This document shows positions 25,812 to 33,555 of a stretch of DNA of 64,000 nt, in pieces. The number at the start of each line of letters is the position of its first letter. Position 1 is the stretch's first letter. A program made the position numbers and the translations under genes. The stretch covers positions 1-64,000 of the forward strand of contig DYYG01000039.1 in the NCBI GenBank assembly GCA_020741775.1, read 5' to 3'. This DNA is from Methylorubrum populi. GTDB lineage: Bacteria > Pseudomonadota > Alphaproteobacteria > Rhizobiales > Beijerinckiaceae. Under the pieces are notes generated by a model. The model was not told where the DNA came from, searched no databases, and saw only the letters and a list, made by a program, of their open reading frames with translations.

Positions 25812-26293
25812 GCTGAATGTCCGCTCCTGTAAAGCTCCGATGGCGGTCTCGGCGGCTGAGTTGGGGCGGAGGTTGCCCGTACGCCGATCGATCAACACCA
25901 CCTTCGTCCGGCGCAGACTGTGCGTGCCGTATCCCGCCGGGCCGAGGCCGATGAGCGCCGCCCCCTCATCGACGCGCCGGCCTTGCTGGCGCGTCGTCAG
26001 GTGCTCGCCCGGCCGGCTGCGGCTGGGAAGCAGCCGGTCACCGGCCCGCAGCGCCCGCAGCTTCAGCCAAGCTGACGGCGTTTCGCGAGTCGTTTCGGTC
26101 CGTTCGAAGGGGCGGGCCGGCCAGTCTTCTGGCTATCGATGGCGGTGTTGAACAGGGCGAGGTCGCGAGTACGGCCCTCGTGTTGCGGGCGGGTGCGGAT
26201 CGCCCAGATGGGCTCGGACTTCAACGGCGGCTTAGGGCCGATGAGGCGGCCGAGGTTCCACGGTCGGTCGGAGGTGTCGCTGGCTGAAGGCAT
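25812..26293 (-). pseudogene. Tyrosine-type integrase remnant with internal deletion
   Basis: From ATG 26293 the frame encodes NLGRLIGPKPPLKSEPIWAI and GRTRDLALFNTAIDS, the start of short tyrosine recombinases. It then jumps to QKTGRPAP, so a block of about 30 residues is missing. A frameshift follows. Another frame carries LRALRAGDRLLPSRSRPGEH and GYGTHSLRRTKVVLIDRRTG NLR, the catalytic HxxR region, before decay. The final tyrosine region is lost. It points to a past integration event near the tRNA at 28619. Confidence 0.7.
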
Positions 26294-26447
26294 GATGGGA
26301 CTCCGTTTTGGAGGCCATCGGCATCGCACCCCGATCCGCCCGCGCCGCAGCTACGCGCTTCGAGCTGAAGCCGTGTCGTTGCCTCCGAGCGGGCGTGCCG
26401 CCACGAAAGGGCATGCGGTCGGTATCCACTGCCCTTAAAGGTGCCCC

Positions 26448-27083
26448 ATGCCCGATGCCCTGTTCTCGCCGGCCGCGGCCCGCAACGCCGCCCCGATCGC
26501 CGAACTGCTCAAGCGCGTTCTTCCGTCCAGCGGCCTCGTCCTCGAGATTGCGAGCGGGTCGGGCGAGCACGCCGCACACTTCGCTCGTGCGCTCCCCGAA
26601 CTCGTCTGGCAGCCCAGCGATCCGGATGAGGCGGCCCGTCGCAGTATCGTCGCCCATGCCCGCGCCGCTGGGCTGGCGAATATCCGGTCGCCGCTGGCGA
26701 TCGACGCGACCCATCAGCCGTGGCCGGTGATGCGGGTGGATGCGGTTGTCGCGATCAACATGATCCACATTGCCCCTTGGGACGCGACGATCGGGCTGAT
26801 GGCTGGCGCGGGAGCGACCCTCCCGGAGGGGGGTATGCTCTACCTCTACGGTCCTTTTCGGGAGAATGGCGCGCACACCGCACCGAGCAACGCCGCGTTC
26901 GACGACAGCCTGCGCGCGAGGAATGCTTCCTGGGGAGTCCGCGATATCGAGGCGGTCGCGGCGGCCGGCCGAGCACACGATCTGCATCTGGTCGAGCGCA
27001 TAGCGATGCCGGCCAACAACCTCAGTCTGATCTTTTCCCGAGGGCGCCGAGGCTCCGCCATCGACAGGGAGCCCACGCCTTGA
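26448..27083 (+). CDS. DUF938-family SAM-dependent methyltransferase
   Basis: A soluble 211-residue protein with the DUF938 start FSPAAARNAAPIAELLKRVL and the SAM-binding motif LEIASGSGEHAAHFA. The mid-part INMIHIAPWDATIGLMAGAG and YGPFRENGAHTAPSN is diagnostic of the family. The methyl acceptor is unknown. Its stop overlaps the next gene's TTG start (TTGA), so the methyltransferase and SDR are translationally coupled and likely act in the same pathway. Confidence 0.88.
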   Translation: MPDALFSPAAARNAAPIAELLKRVLPSSGLVLEIASGSGEHAAHFARALPELVWQPSDPDEAARRSIVAHARAAGLANIRSPLAIDATHQPWPVMRVDAVVAINMIHIAPWDATIGLMAGAGATLPEGGMLYLYGPFRENGAHTAPSNAAFDDSLRARNASWGVRDIEAVAAAGRAHDLHLVERIAMPANNLSLIFSRGRRGSAIDREPTP

Positions 27084-27808
27084 CCGCCTCGTGCCCGACC
27101 AGCGCGGTCGTCGTCGGTGCGTCCGGTAGCATAGGCGGGGCCTTGATCCGCGCGCTCGCCGAGGCTGCGGCCTACGCGCCGATCTTCGCGCTCTCCCGCT
27201 CGGGGGTGTCAGTCCCGCAGGGCGTCCGAACTCTCCCGATCGACCTAAACGACGAGGCGACGGTTGCGGCGGCGGCGGCCAGGGTCGGCGAAGCCGGACC
27301 GGTCGGCCTGGTCATCGTCGCCACCGGCCTTCTTCACGGGACAGGCGTCTCGCCCGAGAAGTCGGTTAGGGCGCTTGATCCCACTGCGATGGCCACCGTC
27401 TTCTCGGTCAACACGATCGGCCCTGCGCTCGTCGCCAAGCATTTCGTGCCCCTGCTGGCGCGACGGGAGCGATGCGTCTTCGCGGCCTTGTCGGCGCGGG
27501 TCGGATCGATCGGCGACAACCGACTTGGCGGCTGGTACGCCTACCGCGCCTCCAAGTCGGCGCTGAATCAGATCCTGCGAACGCTCGCGATCGAGGTTGC
27601 CCGCAGCCGACCGGAGGCGATCGTCGTGGGCCTGCATCCAGGCACGGTCGCCTCCGGCCTGTCGCGGCCCTTCCGGCCGGACCCGACGGCCGACGGCGTC
27701 TTCTCACCCGAGGAGGGCGCGGCGCATCTCCTGCGCGTGCTGAACGGTCTAAGCGCGGACGACACCGGCGGCGTCTTCGCCTGGGACGGCTCACCGATCC
27801 CCCCCTGA
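27080..27808 (+). CDS. Short-chain dehydrogenase/reductase (C-factor-like)
   Basis: A 242-residue SDR starting at TTG 27080, overlapping the previous stop by 4 bases. The nucleotide-binding motif is VVGASGSIGGALI (residues 11-23). The catalytic set is Asn111, Ser138, Tyr155 and Lys159 in YRASK. The segment VVGLHPGTVASGLSRPF is typical of the CsgA/C-factor subgroup of NAD(P)-dependent SDRs. The substrate is unknown. Coupling to a DUF938 methyltransferase is also seen in other proteobacteria as I recall it. Confidence 0.87.
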   Translation: MTASCPTSAVVVGASGSIGGALIRALAEAAAYAPIFALSRSGVSVPQGVRTLPIDLNDEATVAAAAARVGEAGPVGLVIVATGLLHGTGVSPEKSVRALDPTAMATVFSVNTIGPALVAKHFVPLLARRERCVFAALSARVGSIGDNRLGGWYAYRASKSALNQILRTLAIEVARSRPEAIVVGLHPGTVASGLSRPFRPDPTADGVFSPEEGAAHLLRVLNGLSADDTGGVFAWDGSPIPP

Positions 27809-27833
27809 ACCCGGTGTCGGCGCGAAGGGATGC

Positions 27834-27940
27834 TCAGGATGTCGCCGTGCCATTGCGGTCGATCCGCCGAACCCGCGCGGTGCGCGCCTGCGCGACGAGC
27901 GCATCCCGGCCGGGGAAGTCGATGCCGGGGAGATGATCGA
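27834..27940 (-). pseudogene. Short coding-like fragment, family not recognised
   Basis: On the minus strand a frame reads DHLPGIDFPGRDALVAQART then ARVRRIDRNGTATS and a stop at 27834. It looks like the C-terminal end of a protein, but it is interrupted upstream by the resolvase remnant on the other strand. No family is assigned. Confidence 0.25.
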
Positions 27941-27972
27941 GCACGGCCCTCTCCCGGGGGGGGCGGAGAGTG

Positions 27973-28370
27973 GTGTGGGCGCTTCATCGCCAGGGCCATC
28001 CCCTCGTCGAGATGATGTGATGCGCGGTCGATGGCCTGCGGGTCGAGGAGATCCACTTCCGTTCGCTGACCGAGCAGATGGGCAGAGCTGCCGCTCACGG
28101 GCGGTTCGCTCTGCACATGCACGGCCATGGCCGAGTGCTTTCTCGAACCCAACCGCGAGCACACCATAGAAAACCTGAAGGCCGCCCTCGTTCGCGGGCG
28201 CAACGGCGGTGAGCCTAAGGCCTCGTCGGAGGGCGTATCTCGATATGGGCCCTGCCCTGCTCGCTGCCGGCAACATCTCGGTGATCGGGATCGCCAGGCG
28301 CCTCAGCCGAAGCGCCTTCTACAGCCAGGTTCCGCAGCGAACGGGGAGCCAGGCATCCAAAGGTGTCGCC
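27973..28370 (+). pseudogene. Serine resolvase/invertase remnant
   Basis: One frame from 27973 reads VWALHRQGHPLVEMM, then an in-frame stop, then GLRVEEIHFRSLTEQM. This matches the VWKLDRLGRSL...GFRSLTEQ part of Tn3/Hin-type recombinases. Other frames carry ENLKAALVRGRNGGEPKA and the HTH end PALLAAGNISVIGIARRLSR. At least two frameshifts and one stop are present, and the catalytic serine region is missing. Another sign that 22-28.6 kb is an eroded mobile region. Confidence 0.65.
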
Positions 28371-28618
28371 GGCTGCAGAGGGGAAGGAGGGAGTACAAAC
28401 GATGGCAGGGCCCGCCACCGCATGCTAGGCTCTTTCCTGCCCGAGATGCTCGGCATCCAGGGCTATCGAAGGAATGACCTTTGAGAGTGAAGGTGCCTAT
28501 CCCATAAGCTTGAGCTTGGGGAGGAGGCCGTACCCAGAATGCAGATTGCTGGGGAGAACGGAGAGTTGCCGATCTCGTAACCTATTGCCACCATTCGGCT
28601 TTCCCGGCGGGGAAAACC

Positions 28619-28694
<76 letters not shown>

Positions 28695-28815
28695 GTCCGA
28701 GGCGAGGGCCTTTTAGGCTTGTCCGCTTCGACCTGTCAATTCCCGAAATTTCCCGCCGCGCTCCGGCTTTTCGCGACGGGCGCGCGACTGGGTGACGAGG
28801 ACCGATACCCCCCGC

Positions 28816-29106
28816 ATGAACGCCCTGCTCTGGCTCTTCAACACCGTCATCCAGCTCTACATCTACGTCCTCGTCGCGAGTGCCGTTCTGAGCTGGCTCG
28901 TGGCCTTCAACGTGGTCAATGTGCGCAACCCGATCGTCTCGCAGATCGGGGAGTTCCTGTACCGCGTGACGGAACCGCTCCTGCGGCCGATCCGCAACCT
29001 GCTGCCCAATCTCGGCGGCGTCGATATCTCGCCGATCATCCTGATCCTGCTGCTGCTGTTCGTGCAGAAGCTGATCACCGATCTCTACATTCAGCTCGCC
29101 TTCTGA
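28816..29106 (+). CDS. YggT-family integral membrane protein
   Basis: A 96-residue protein with two hydrophobic regions (about residues 8-30 and 75-94) and the YggT signature [20 protein letters not shown] then PIRNLLP. The ATG at 28816 starts just before the first helix. A GTG 8 codons upstream is less likely. YggT proteins are linked to osmotic shock, division-site or K+-related functions in different bacteria, and the molecular role is unsettled. It is monocistronic and followed by a GC-rich inverted repeat near 29110-29150. Confidence 0.85.
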   Translation: MNALLWLFNTVIQLYIYVLVASAVLSWLVAFNVVNVRNPIVSQIGEFLYRVTEPLLRPIRNLLPNLGGVDISPIILILLLLFVQKLITDLYIQLAF

Positions 29107-29238
29107 CGCGCCCGCCCGGCGCGATGCGCGGCATTGCGCGCGGGCCGGGCCCATTGCTAAGGCGACAGGCGCATCGGCTTGGAGCGGGGATCGCCCCATT
29201 CGAAAAGCCGGTGCGGGATCAGAAGCTTAGGGTCTCGG

Positions 29239-29255
29239 CTGAATATCGTATTCAG
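29239..29255. promoter_or_regulatory. Operator-like palindrome upstream of mesaconyl-CoA hydratase
   Basis: CTGAATA-tcg-TATTCAG is a perfect 7+3+7 palindrome 54 bases before the start of the gene at 29309. It is AT-rich in GC-rich surroundings, which is unusual enough to suggest a protein binding site, for example of a TetR- or GntR-type regulator. Confidence 0.45.
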
Positions 29256-29308
29256 GCTGGGATCCGCCTCAGGCCGGCAAGAGCCGTGACGGGAGCGACG
29301 CGCACGCC

Positions 29309-30355
29309 ATGAAGACCAATCCGGGCCGCTTCTTCGAGGATTTCCGCCTCGGCGAAACCATCCGCCACGCCACGCCCCGCACCGTCACCACCGGCGACGT
29401 CGCGCTCTACACCGCCCTCTACGGCCCGCGTTTCGCCGTGCAATCCTCGGACGCCTTCGCCCGCGCGATCGGCTACCCGGCGAGTCCGCTCGACGATCTG
29501 CTGACCTTCCACGTCGTGTTCGGCAAGACCGTGCCGGACATCTCCCTCAACGCGCTGGCCAATCTCGGCTATGCGGAGGGCGGCTTCCACCGCCCGGTCT
29601 ATCCCGGCGAGACGCTCTCGACCGTCTCCGAGGTGATCGGCCTCAAGGAAAGCTCCAACCGCCAGACCGGCGTGGTCTATGTGCGCTCCACCGGCTCCGA
29701 TGCCTCCGGCCGCACCGTGCTGAGCTATTGCCGCTGGGTGCTGGTGCGCAAGCGCGACCCGGAGGCGAAGATCGCCGAGGAGCACGTGCCGACGCTGGCC
29801 AAGGTCGTGAACCCGGCCGATCTCGCCCAGGCCCTGCCCCCGCTCGACGCTGCCGCCTACGACGACGCACTGGCCGGCAGCCCGCATCGCTTCGGCGACT
29901 ATGCCGTCGGCGAGAAGATCGACCACGTCGACGGCATGACCGTCGAGGAGGCCGAGCACCAGATCGCCACGCGGCTGTTCCAGAACACCGCCAAGGTGCA
30001 TTTCGACGCGGTCGCGACCAAGGAGACCAAGTTCGGCAAGCGCCTGATCTATGGCGGCCACGTCATCTCGCTGGCCCGCGCCCTCAGCTTCAACGGCCTC
30101 GCCAATGCCTTCGCCATCGGCGGCATCAATGCCGGCCGCCACGTCGCGCCGCTCTTCGCCGGCGACACGGTCTATGCCTGGTCCGAGGTGCTGGAGACCG
30201 CCGAGCTGCCCGGCCGCACCGATATCGGCGCGCTGCGCCTGCGGACCGTGGCGGCCAAGAACCAGCCCTGCACCGCCTATCCGGACAAGCAGGGCGAGGG
30301 ATACGACCCCTCGGTGATCCTGGACCTCGATTACTGGGCCTTCATCCCGCGCTGA
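29309..30355 (+). CDS. Mesaconyl-CoA hydratase (ethylmalonyl-CoA pathway)
   Basis: A 348-residue double hot-dog (MaoC-like) hydratase that interconverts mesaconyl-CoA and beta-methylmalyl-CoA in the ethylmalonyl-CoA pathway, which regenerates glyoxylate during growth on C1 and C2 compounds. The N-terminal half starts KTNPGRFFEDFRLGETIRHA and contains FHRPVYPGETL. The C-terminal half has HFDAVATKETKFGKRLIYGG. Length and both halves match the alphaproteobacterial enzyme. Several symbols are in use (mch, mcd, meaC), so I give none. It stands alone with a palindrome upstream. Confidence 0.85.
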   Translation: MKTNPGRFFEDFRLGETIRHATPRTVTTGDVALYTALYGPRFAVQSSDAFARAIGYPASPLDDLLTFHVVFGKTVPDISLNALANLGYAEGGFHRPVYPGETLSTVSEVIGLKESSNRQTGVVYVRSTGSDASGRTVLSYCRWVLVRKRDPEAKIAEEHVPTLAKVVNPADLAQALPPLDAAAYDDALAGSPHRFGDYAVGEKIDHVDGMTVEEAEHQIATRLFQNTAKVHFDAVATKETKFGKRLIYGGHVISLARALSFNGLANAFAIGGINAGRHVAPLFAGDTVYAWSEVLETAELPGRTDIGALRLRTVAAKNQPCTAYPDKQGEGYDPSVILDLDYWAFIPR

Positions 30356-30381
30356 GGCGCCGTCCTGTCAGGGGCTCACCC

Positions 30382-31173
30382 TTACGACCAGAATCCGGCC
30401 AGCGCCTGACGCAGGGGGTTGGCCGGATTCGACAGGAGGCGGAACGCCATCGCGCAGGCGATGGTGACGAGGAGCGGGCGGATCAGCCGGGCGCCGAGGC
30501 GGACCGCCAGGGCCGAGCCCGCCTGCGCCCCCAGGAAGGCTCCGGCCGCCATGGCGAGGCCGACCGGCCAGACCACGGCCCCCTGAAGCGTGAACAGGGC
30601 AAGGCTGCCGAGATTGCTCGCGGCATTCGAGAGCTTGGTATGGGCGGTGGCCCGCACCACGCCGAGGCCGAGCAGGGTGACGAAGCCGATCATGTAGAAC
30701 GAGCCGGCGCCGGGCCCGAACACGCCGTCGTAGAAGCCGACCGCCGGCGCCAGCGTGACGGCGAACAGGCCGGGCGTGATCCGCGCCGCCGCATCCTCGT
30801 TGCTCATCCGCCGCGCCGTGGCGAAATAGAGGGCGATGCCAACCAGCAGCAGCGGCACCAGCGCGTCGAGGAGCGGGCGGGGCAGCAGGCTGACGCAAAG
30901 CGCCCCGGCCACCGAGGCGAGGCCGGCGGCGAAGGCGGCCGGGCCGGCCTCGGGCCAGCGGATCAGCCCGCGCCGGGCGAAGGCGAGCGTCGCCGAGACC
31001 GAGCCGGCGCTGCCCTGAAGCTTGTTGGTGGCGATGGCGCCCACTGGATCGAGTCCGGCGAGCAGCAGGGCCGGCAGGGTCATCAACCCGCCTCCCCCGG
31101 CGATGGCATCGATGGCGCCCGCCACCACGGCCACGCCGAACAGGCCCGCGACCGTTTCAAGCTCGATACTCAT
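30382..31173 (-). CDS. TSUP (TauE/SafE) family anion transporter
   Basis: A 263-residue polytopic membrane protein with about eight helices. I start at ATG 31173 because the helix GLFGVAVVAGAIDAIAGGGG follows directly and upstream sequence is a chain of hairpins. The motif IDAIAGGGGLMTLPALLLAG and the repeat copy GVFGPGAGSFYMIGFVTLLG mark the two halves of the TSUP fold. Members export or import sulfite, sulfoacetate and other organic anions. The substrate here is unknown. It is convergent with the mesaconyl-CoA hydratase gene. Confidence 0.85.
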   Translation of the reverse strand: MSIELETVAGLFGVAVVAGAIDAIAGGGGLMTLPALLLAGLDPVGAIATNKLQGSAGSVSATLAFARRGLIRWPEAGPAAFAAGLASVAGALCVSLLPRPLLDALVPLLLVGIALYFATARRMSNEDAAARITPGLFAVTLAPAVGFYDGVFGPGAGSFYMIGFVTLLGLGVVRATAHTKLSNAASNLGSLALFTLQGAVVWPVGLAMAAGAFLGAQAGSALAVRLGARLIRPLLVTIACAMAFRLLSNPANPLRQALAGFWS

Positions 31174-31181
31174 GGGGATCC

Positions 31182-31288
31182 CGAAGGGCTTCCAAGCCCT
31201 TCGGCGGGTTTTCAGGGCGGAGCCCTGAGATCGGCGAAGCCGATGGGCAGGGCCCTGCCCTGCACCCGCGAAAGGACTTGTCCTTTCG
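31182..31288. repeat. Chain of five consecutive perfect hairpins
   Basis: Within 107 bases lie CGAAGGGCTT/AAGCCCTTCG, TCAGGGC/GCCCTGA, ATCGGC/GCCGAT, the self-complementary GGGCAGGGCCCTGCCC, and CGAAAGGAC/GTCCTTTCG, nearly back to back. Such arrays look like a compound dispersed palindromic element and could also end transcription from the gene at 31324-32109. Confidence 0.65.
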
Positions 31289-31323
31289 AATCCTTGACCA
31301 TGGCTTTTGCCAACGGGCAAGCC

Positions 31324-32109
31324 TTATGCGGCGGCCCGCTCCGCGCGCGGCAGGCTGACGATCGCTCGGCTGCCGCGGGTCGCCCGCAGGGTCCCGCCCT
31401 TCGGCACCACCTGCCAGCCTTCCTTGCAGCCGTCGATCGGCTCGGAGACCACGGTGAGGCCGCGCTCGCTCTCGCGATAATAGAGGCTCGGCGGGCGCCC
31501 GTCGCAGGCCCAGCGGAAGGCGGTGAGGCTCTCGCCATCGGTGAGCACGGCGGTGAAGCGGAAGGCCTCCGTGATCCGGGCCTCCTGCATCAGCCCCCGC
31601 ACGGTGGCGCAGGTCGCCTCCATGGCGCCGACCGGGTCGGTCTCCAGGCCGTTGGCCAGAGCCAGCAGGAAGATCGCCTCGGAATCGGTCGAGCCGCGGC
31701 GGGTGTCGTAGAGTTCGTCCGAGATCAGCGCCTCCAGGCGTCGCTTGATCCGGTGATAGCCGCCGATCTGGCCATTATGCATGAAAAGGTGCCGGCCATG
31801 GGCGAAGGGATGGCAATTCGACCGGGTCGTTGCCGTGCCGGTGGCCGCCCGCACATGGGCGAAGAAGGTTCGCGCCCGCACCTGCCGGCAGAGATTGACG
31901 AGGTTCTCGTCCGACCAGGCCGGGCAGATGTCCCGGTACAGTCCCGGCTCGACATGCTCGCCGTACCAGCCGATCCCGAACCCGTCCCCGTTGGTTTCGG
32001 TCTTGGCCTCCGCGGCGTGCAGGGACTGGTGAACCAGCGAATGCGTCGGGGCGCAGACCAGCTCGTTCAGGAAGACCGGCTCACCGAGATAGGCGAGGAA
32101 ACGGCACAT
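31324..32109 (-). CDS. Class II glutamine amidotransferase (YafJ/EgtC type)
   Basis: A 261-residue N-terminal-nucleophile amidotransferase domain protein. I start at ATG 32109, which makes Cys2 the catalytic nucleophile (MCRFLAYLGEP). Further upstream codons would bury it. Other landmarks are TNGDGFGIGWYG, FFAHVRAATGTATTRSNCHP and HNGQIGGY. Family members release ammonia from glutamine or hydrolyse gamma-glutamyl amides. No partner enzyme is adjacent. An ergothioneine role (EgtC) is not supported, because no egt genes are in the window. Confidence 0.87.
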   Translation of the reverse strand: MCRFLAYLGEPVFLNELVCAPTHSLVHQSLHAAEAKTETNGDGFGIGWYGEHVEPGLYRDICPAWSDENLVNLCRQVRARTFFAHVRAATGTATTRSNCHPFAHGRHLFMHNGQIGGYHRIKRRLEALISDELYDTRRGSTDSEAIFLLALANGLETDPVGAMEATCATVRGLMQEARITEAFRFTAVLTDGESLTAFRWACDGRPPSLYYRESERGLTVVSEPIDGCKEGWQVVPKGGTLRATRGSRAIVSLPRAERAAA

Positions 32110-32395
32110 GGCGCGACGAGAGCCTCCTTTGCGGTCCGGGACGTCCATGCAAGTCGCGGTCCGTTCGGGCCGCGCCGGAGCGCCGGACTGTAACAATTCG
32201 ATCGGCAGGATGAACAGTTCGTTAAGGAGCCGGCCCCGGGCGGGCCGTTCGGGCCGGCTTGCCCGGCGCGATTGTTCCTGAACCGATCATCCCCGAACTT
32301 GTTGTCGCAGGGCAAGCATCATCGATCCCGCTGCGAGGCGCCCCTGGACGGCCCGGCGCCTTTCTAACCCGATCACACAGATTCTGGGAGACATC

Positions 32396-32788
32396 ATGGC
32401 TCACACCGGAACGGATAGCCCGGTCGCGCTCGTCGTCGAGGAGGACGAGGCCGCCCGCGATCTCGCCACGGTCCTGATCGAGGAGACCGATCTCGATGTC
32501 ATCGCCTGTTCGAGCGCGGAGGATGCCCTGGCCGTCCTCGAACGCGGCGACGTCACCGTGGCGATGGTGGTGGCTGACACCCACCTCTCGGGCAAGATGG
32601 ACGGCGCGGCCCTGGCGCGCGCCGTCGAGGACCGCTGGCCGGATGTTCGGCTGGTGGTGACCTCGGAGGCGCGCGAGGAGCGGAGCGCCGGGCTTCCGCC
32701 GCACGCCGTCTACATGCGCAAGCCCTGGCTGCCGCTGGAACTCCTGCGGCAGGCCGAGCGCGCCACCCTCACCGCTCGGGCGGCGTGA
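32396..32788 (+). CDS. Single-domain response regulator (receiver only)
   Basis: A 130-residue lone receiver domain with no output domain. The phosphate acceptor is Asp61 in VVADTHLSGKMDG and the conserved lysine is in YMRKPW. The usual Asp-Asp pair is replaced by Glu15-Glu16-Asp17 (VVEEDE). The DTHLSGKMDG pattern is common in stress-linked alphaproteobacterial receivers. It may relay or sink phosphate, and no cognate kinase is adjacent. It ends at a strong terminator at 32811-32846. Confidence 0.85.
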   Translation: MAHTGTDSPVALVVEEDEAARDLATVLIEETDLDVIACSSAEDALAVLERGDVTVAMVVADTHLSGKMDGAALARAVEDRWPDVRLVVTSEAREERSAGLPPHAVYMRKPWLPLELLRQAERATLTARAA

Positions 32789-32810
32789 GCGGCTACGCGC
32801 AACGCGCATG

Positions 32811-32846
32811 AAAAAACCCCGCCGGTCCGAACCGGCAGGGTTTTTT
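32811..32846. terminator. Bidirectional rho-independent terminator
   Basis: AAAAAACCCCGCCGGT pairs with ACCGGCAGGGTTTTTT around a short loop, giving a U-run on both strands. It separates the convergent receiver gene and the bS21 gene and serves both. Confidence 0.93.
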
Positions 32847-32885
32847 CAAATCTCAGATCCGCGGCCCGAATCCGGGCCGTGCGGC

Positions 32886-33191
32886 TTAGGACGCGGCGGC
32901 GGCCGGAGCGGCGGCGGGCTGCTGCGAGAAGCTCGGCATGCCCGGACGGCGCGGGGCGCCGGTACGGGGCTTCGGCTTCGGCGCGGCGATCAGGCCCTCG
33001 CGGATCGCGGTCTTGCGGGCCTGCTTGCGGGCGCGGCGGACGGCCTCGGCCTTCTCGCGAGCCTTGCGCACGGACGGCTTCTCGTAAGCCTTGCGCTGCT
33101 TCATCTCGCGGAAGATGCCCTCGCGCTGCATCTTCTTCTTGAGAACGCGGAGCGCCTGATCGACGTTGTTATCGCGAACGAGTACCTGCAA
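32886..33191 (-). CDS. rpsU: 30S ribosomal protein bS21
   Basis: A small-subunit ribosomal protein of 101 aa. The core is [39 protein letters not shown] and a long basic helix [17 protein letters not shown]. There is no ATG. I choose TTG 33191, which gives the standard start M-Q-V-L-V, with AGGGG 11 bases upstream. A TTG three codons earlier is too close to that site. The alanine/proline-rich C-terminal tail of about 35 residues is longer than in E. coli bS21 (71 aa), as in other Methylobacterium relatives as I recall. It shares the terminator at 32811-32846. Confidence 0.93.
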   Translation of the reverse strand: MQVLVRDNNVDQALRVLKKKMQREGIFREMKQRKAYEKPSVRKAREKAEAVRRARKQARKTAIREGLIAAPKPKPRTGAPRRPGMPSFSQQPAAAPAAAAS

Positions 33192-33451
33192 CGGAATCAA
33201 CCCCTAGATCTGTCGTTTCGAACCGCACCGGCCCCGGTCTCCCGGCTGAACCGGGAAAAAGCCGTCATGCGCCCCTGCCCCGTTTCCATTCCGGGGGAGG
33301 CGTCGTGACGGCAGCCGAATCGGTGCGAAAGAATTGCACCTGAGCGCGCGGCTTACACGAAACCCATTCGACTTGAAAGTGCGGGAAGGGCGACCTAGCC
33401 CGAAAAGGCCGCCGCCCTCGCTCTGAAAATCCGGCGCCCCCTGCGGGGCCC

Positions 33452-33555
33452 AGAGTCATTCCCGATCGCGCTGCCATCGGGAATGACTCTCAGTCTTTGT
33501 TTCGACGCGCTCTCTTTCGCCGAACCGGGATCCACTTCGGCGGCAAGCGCTCTAA
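33452..33555 (+). repeat. Bipartite palindromic repeat element, copy B
   Basis: A perfect 15-bp stem (33452-33466 with 33476-33490) is followed by a linker and a second hairpin, GCGCTC...CGCCGAACCGG..CCACTTCGGCGG...GCGCTCTAA. The order, linker and core CCGAACCGGxAxCCACTTCxGCGG match copy A at 12133-12237. The stem sequences of the first module differ. Its last bases contain the stop codon of the PHB depolymerase gene. Confidence 0.7.

Noticed and set aside
29728..32193. 821-residue plus-strand frame across mesaconyl-CoA hydratase, TSUP and amidotransferase genes
   Set aside because: It runs through three well-supported genes on both strands and is highly biased in composition.
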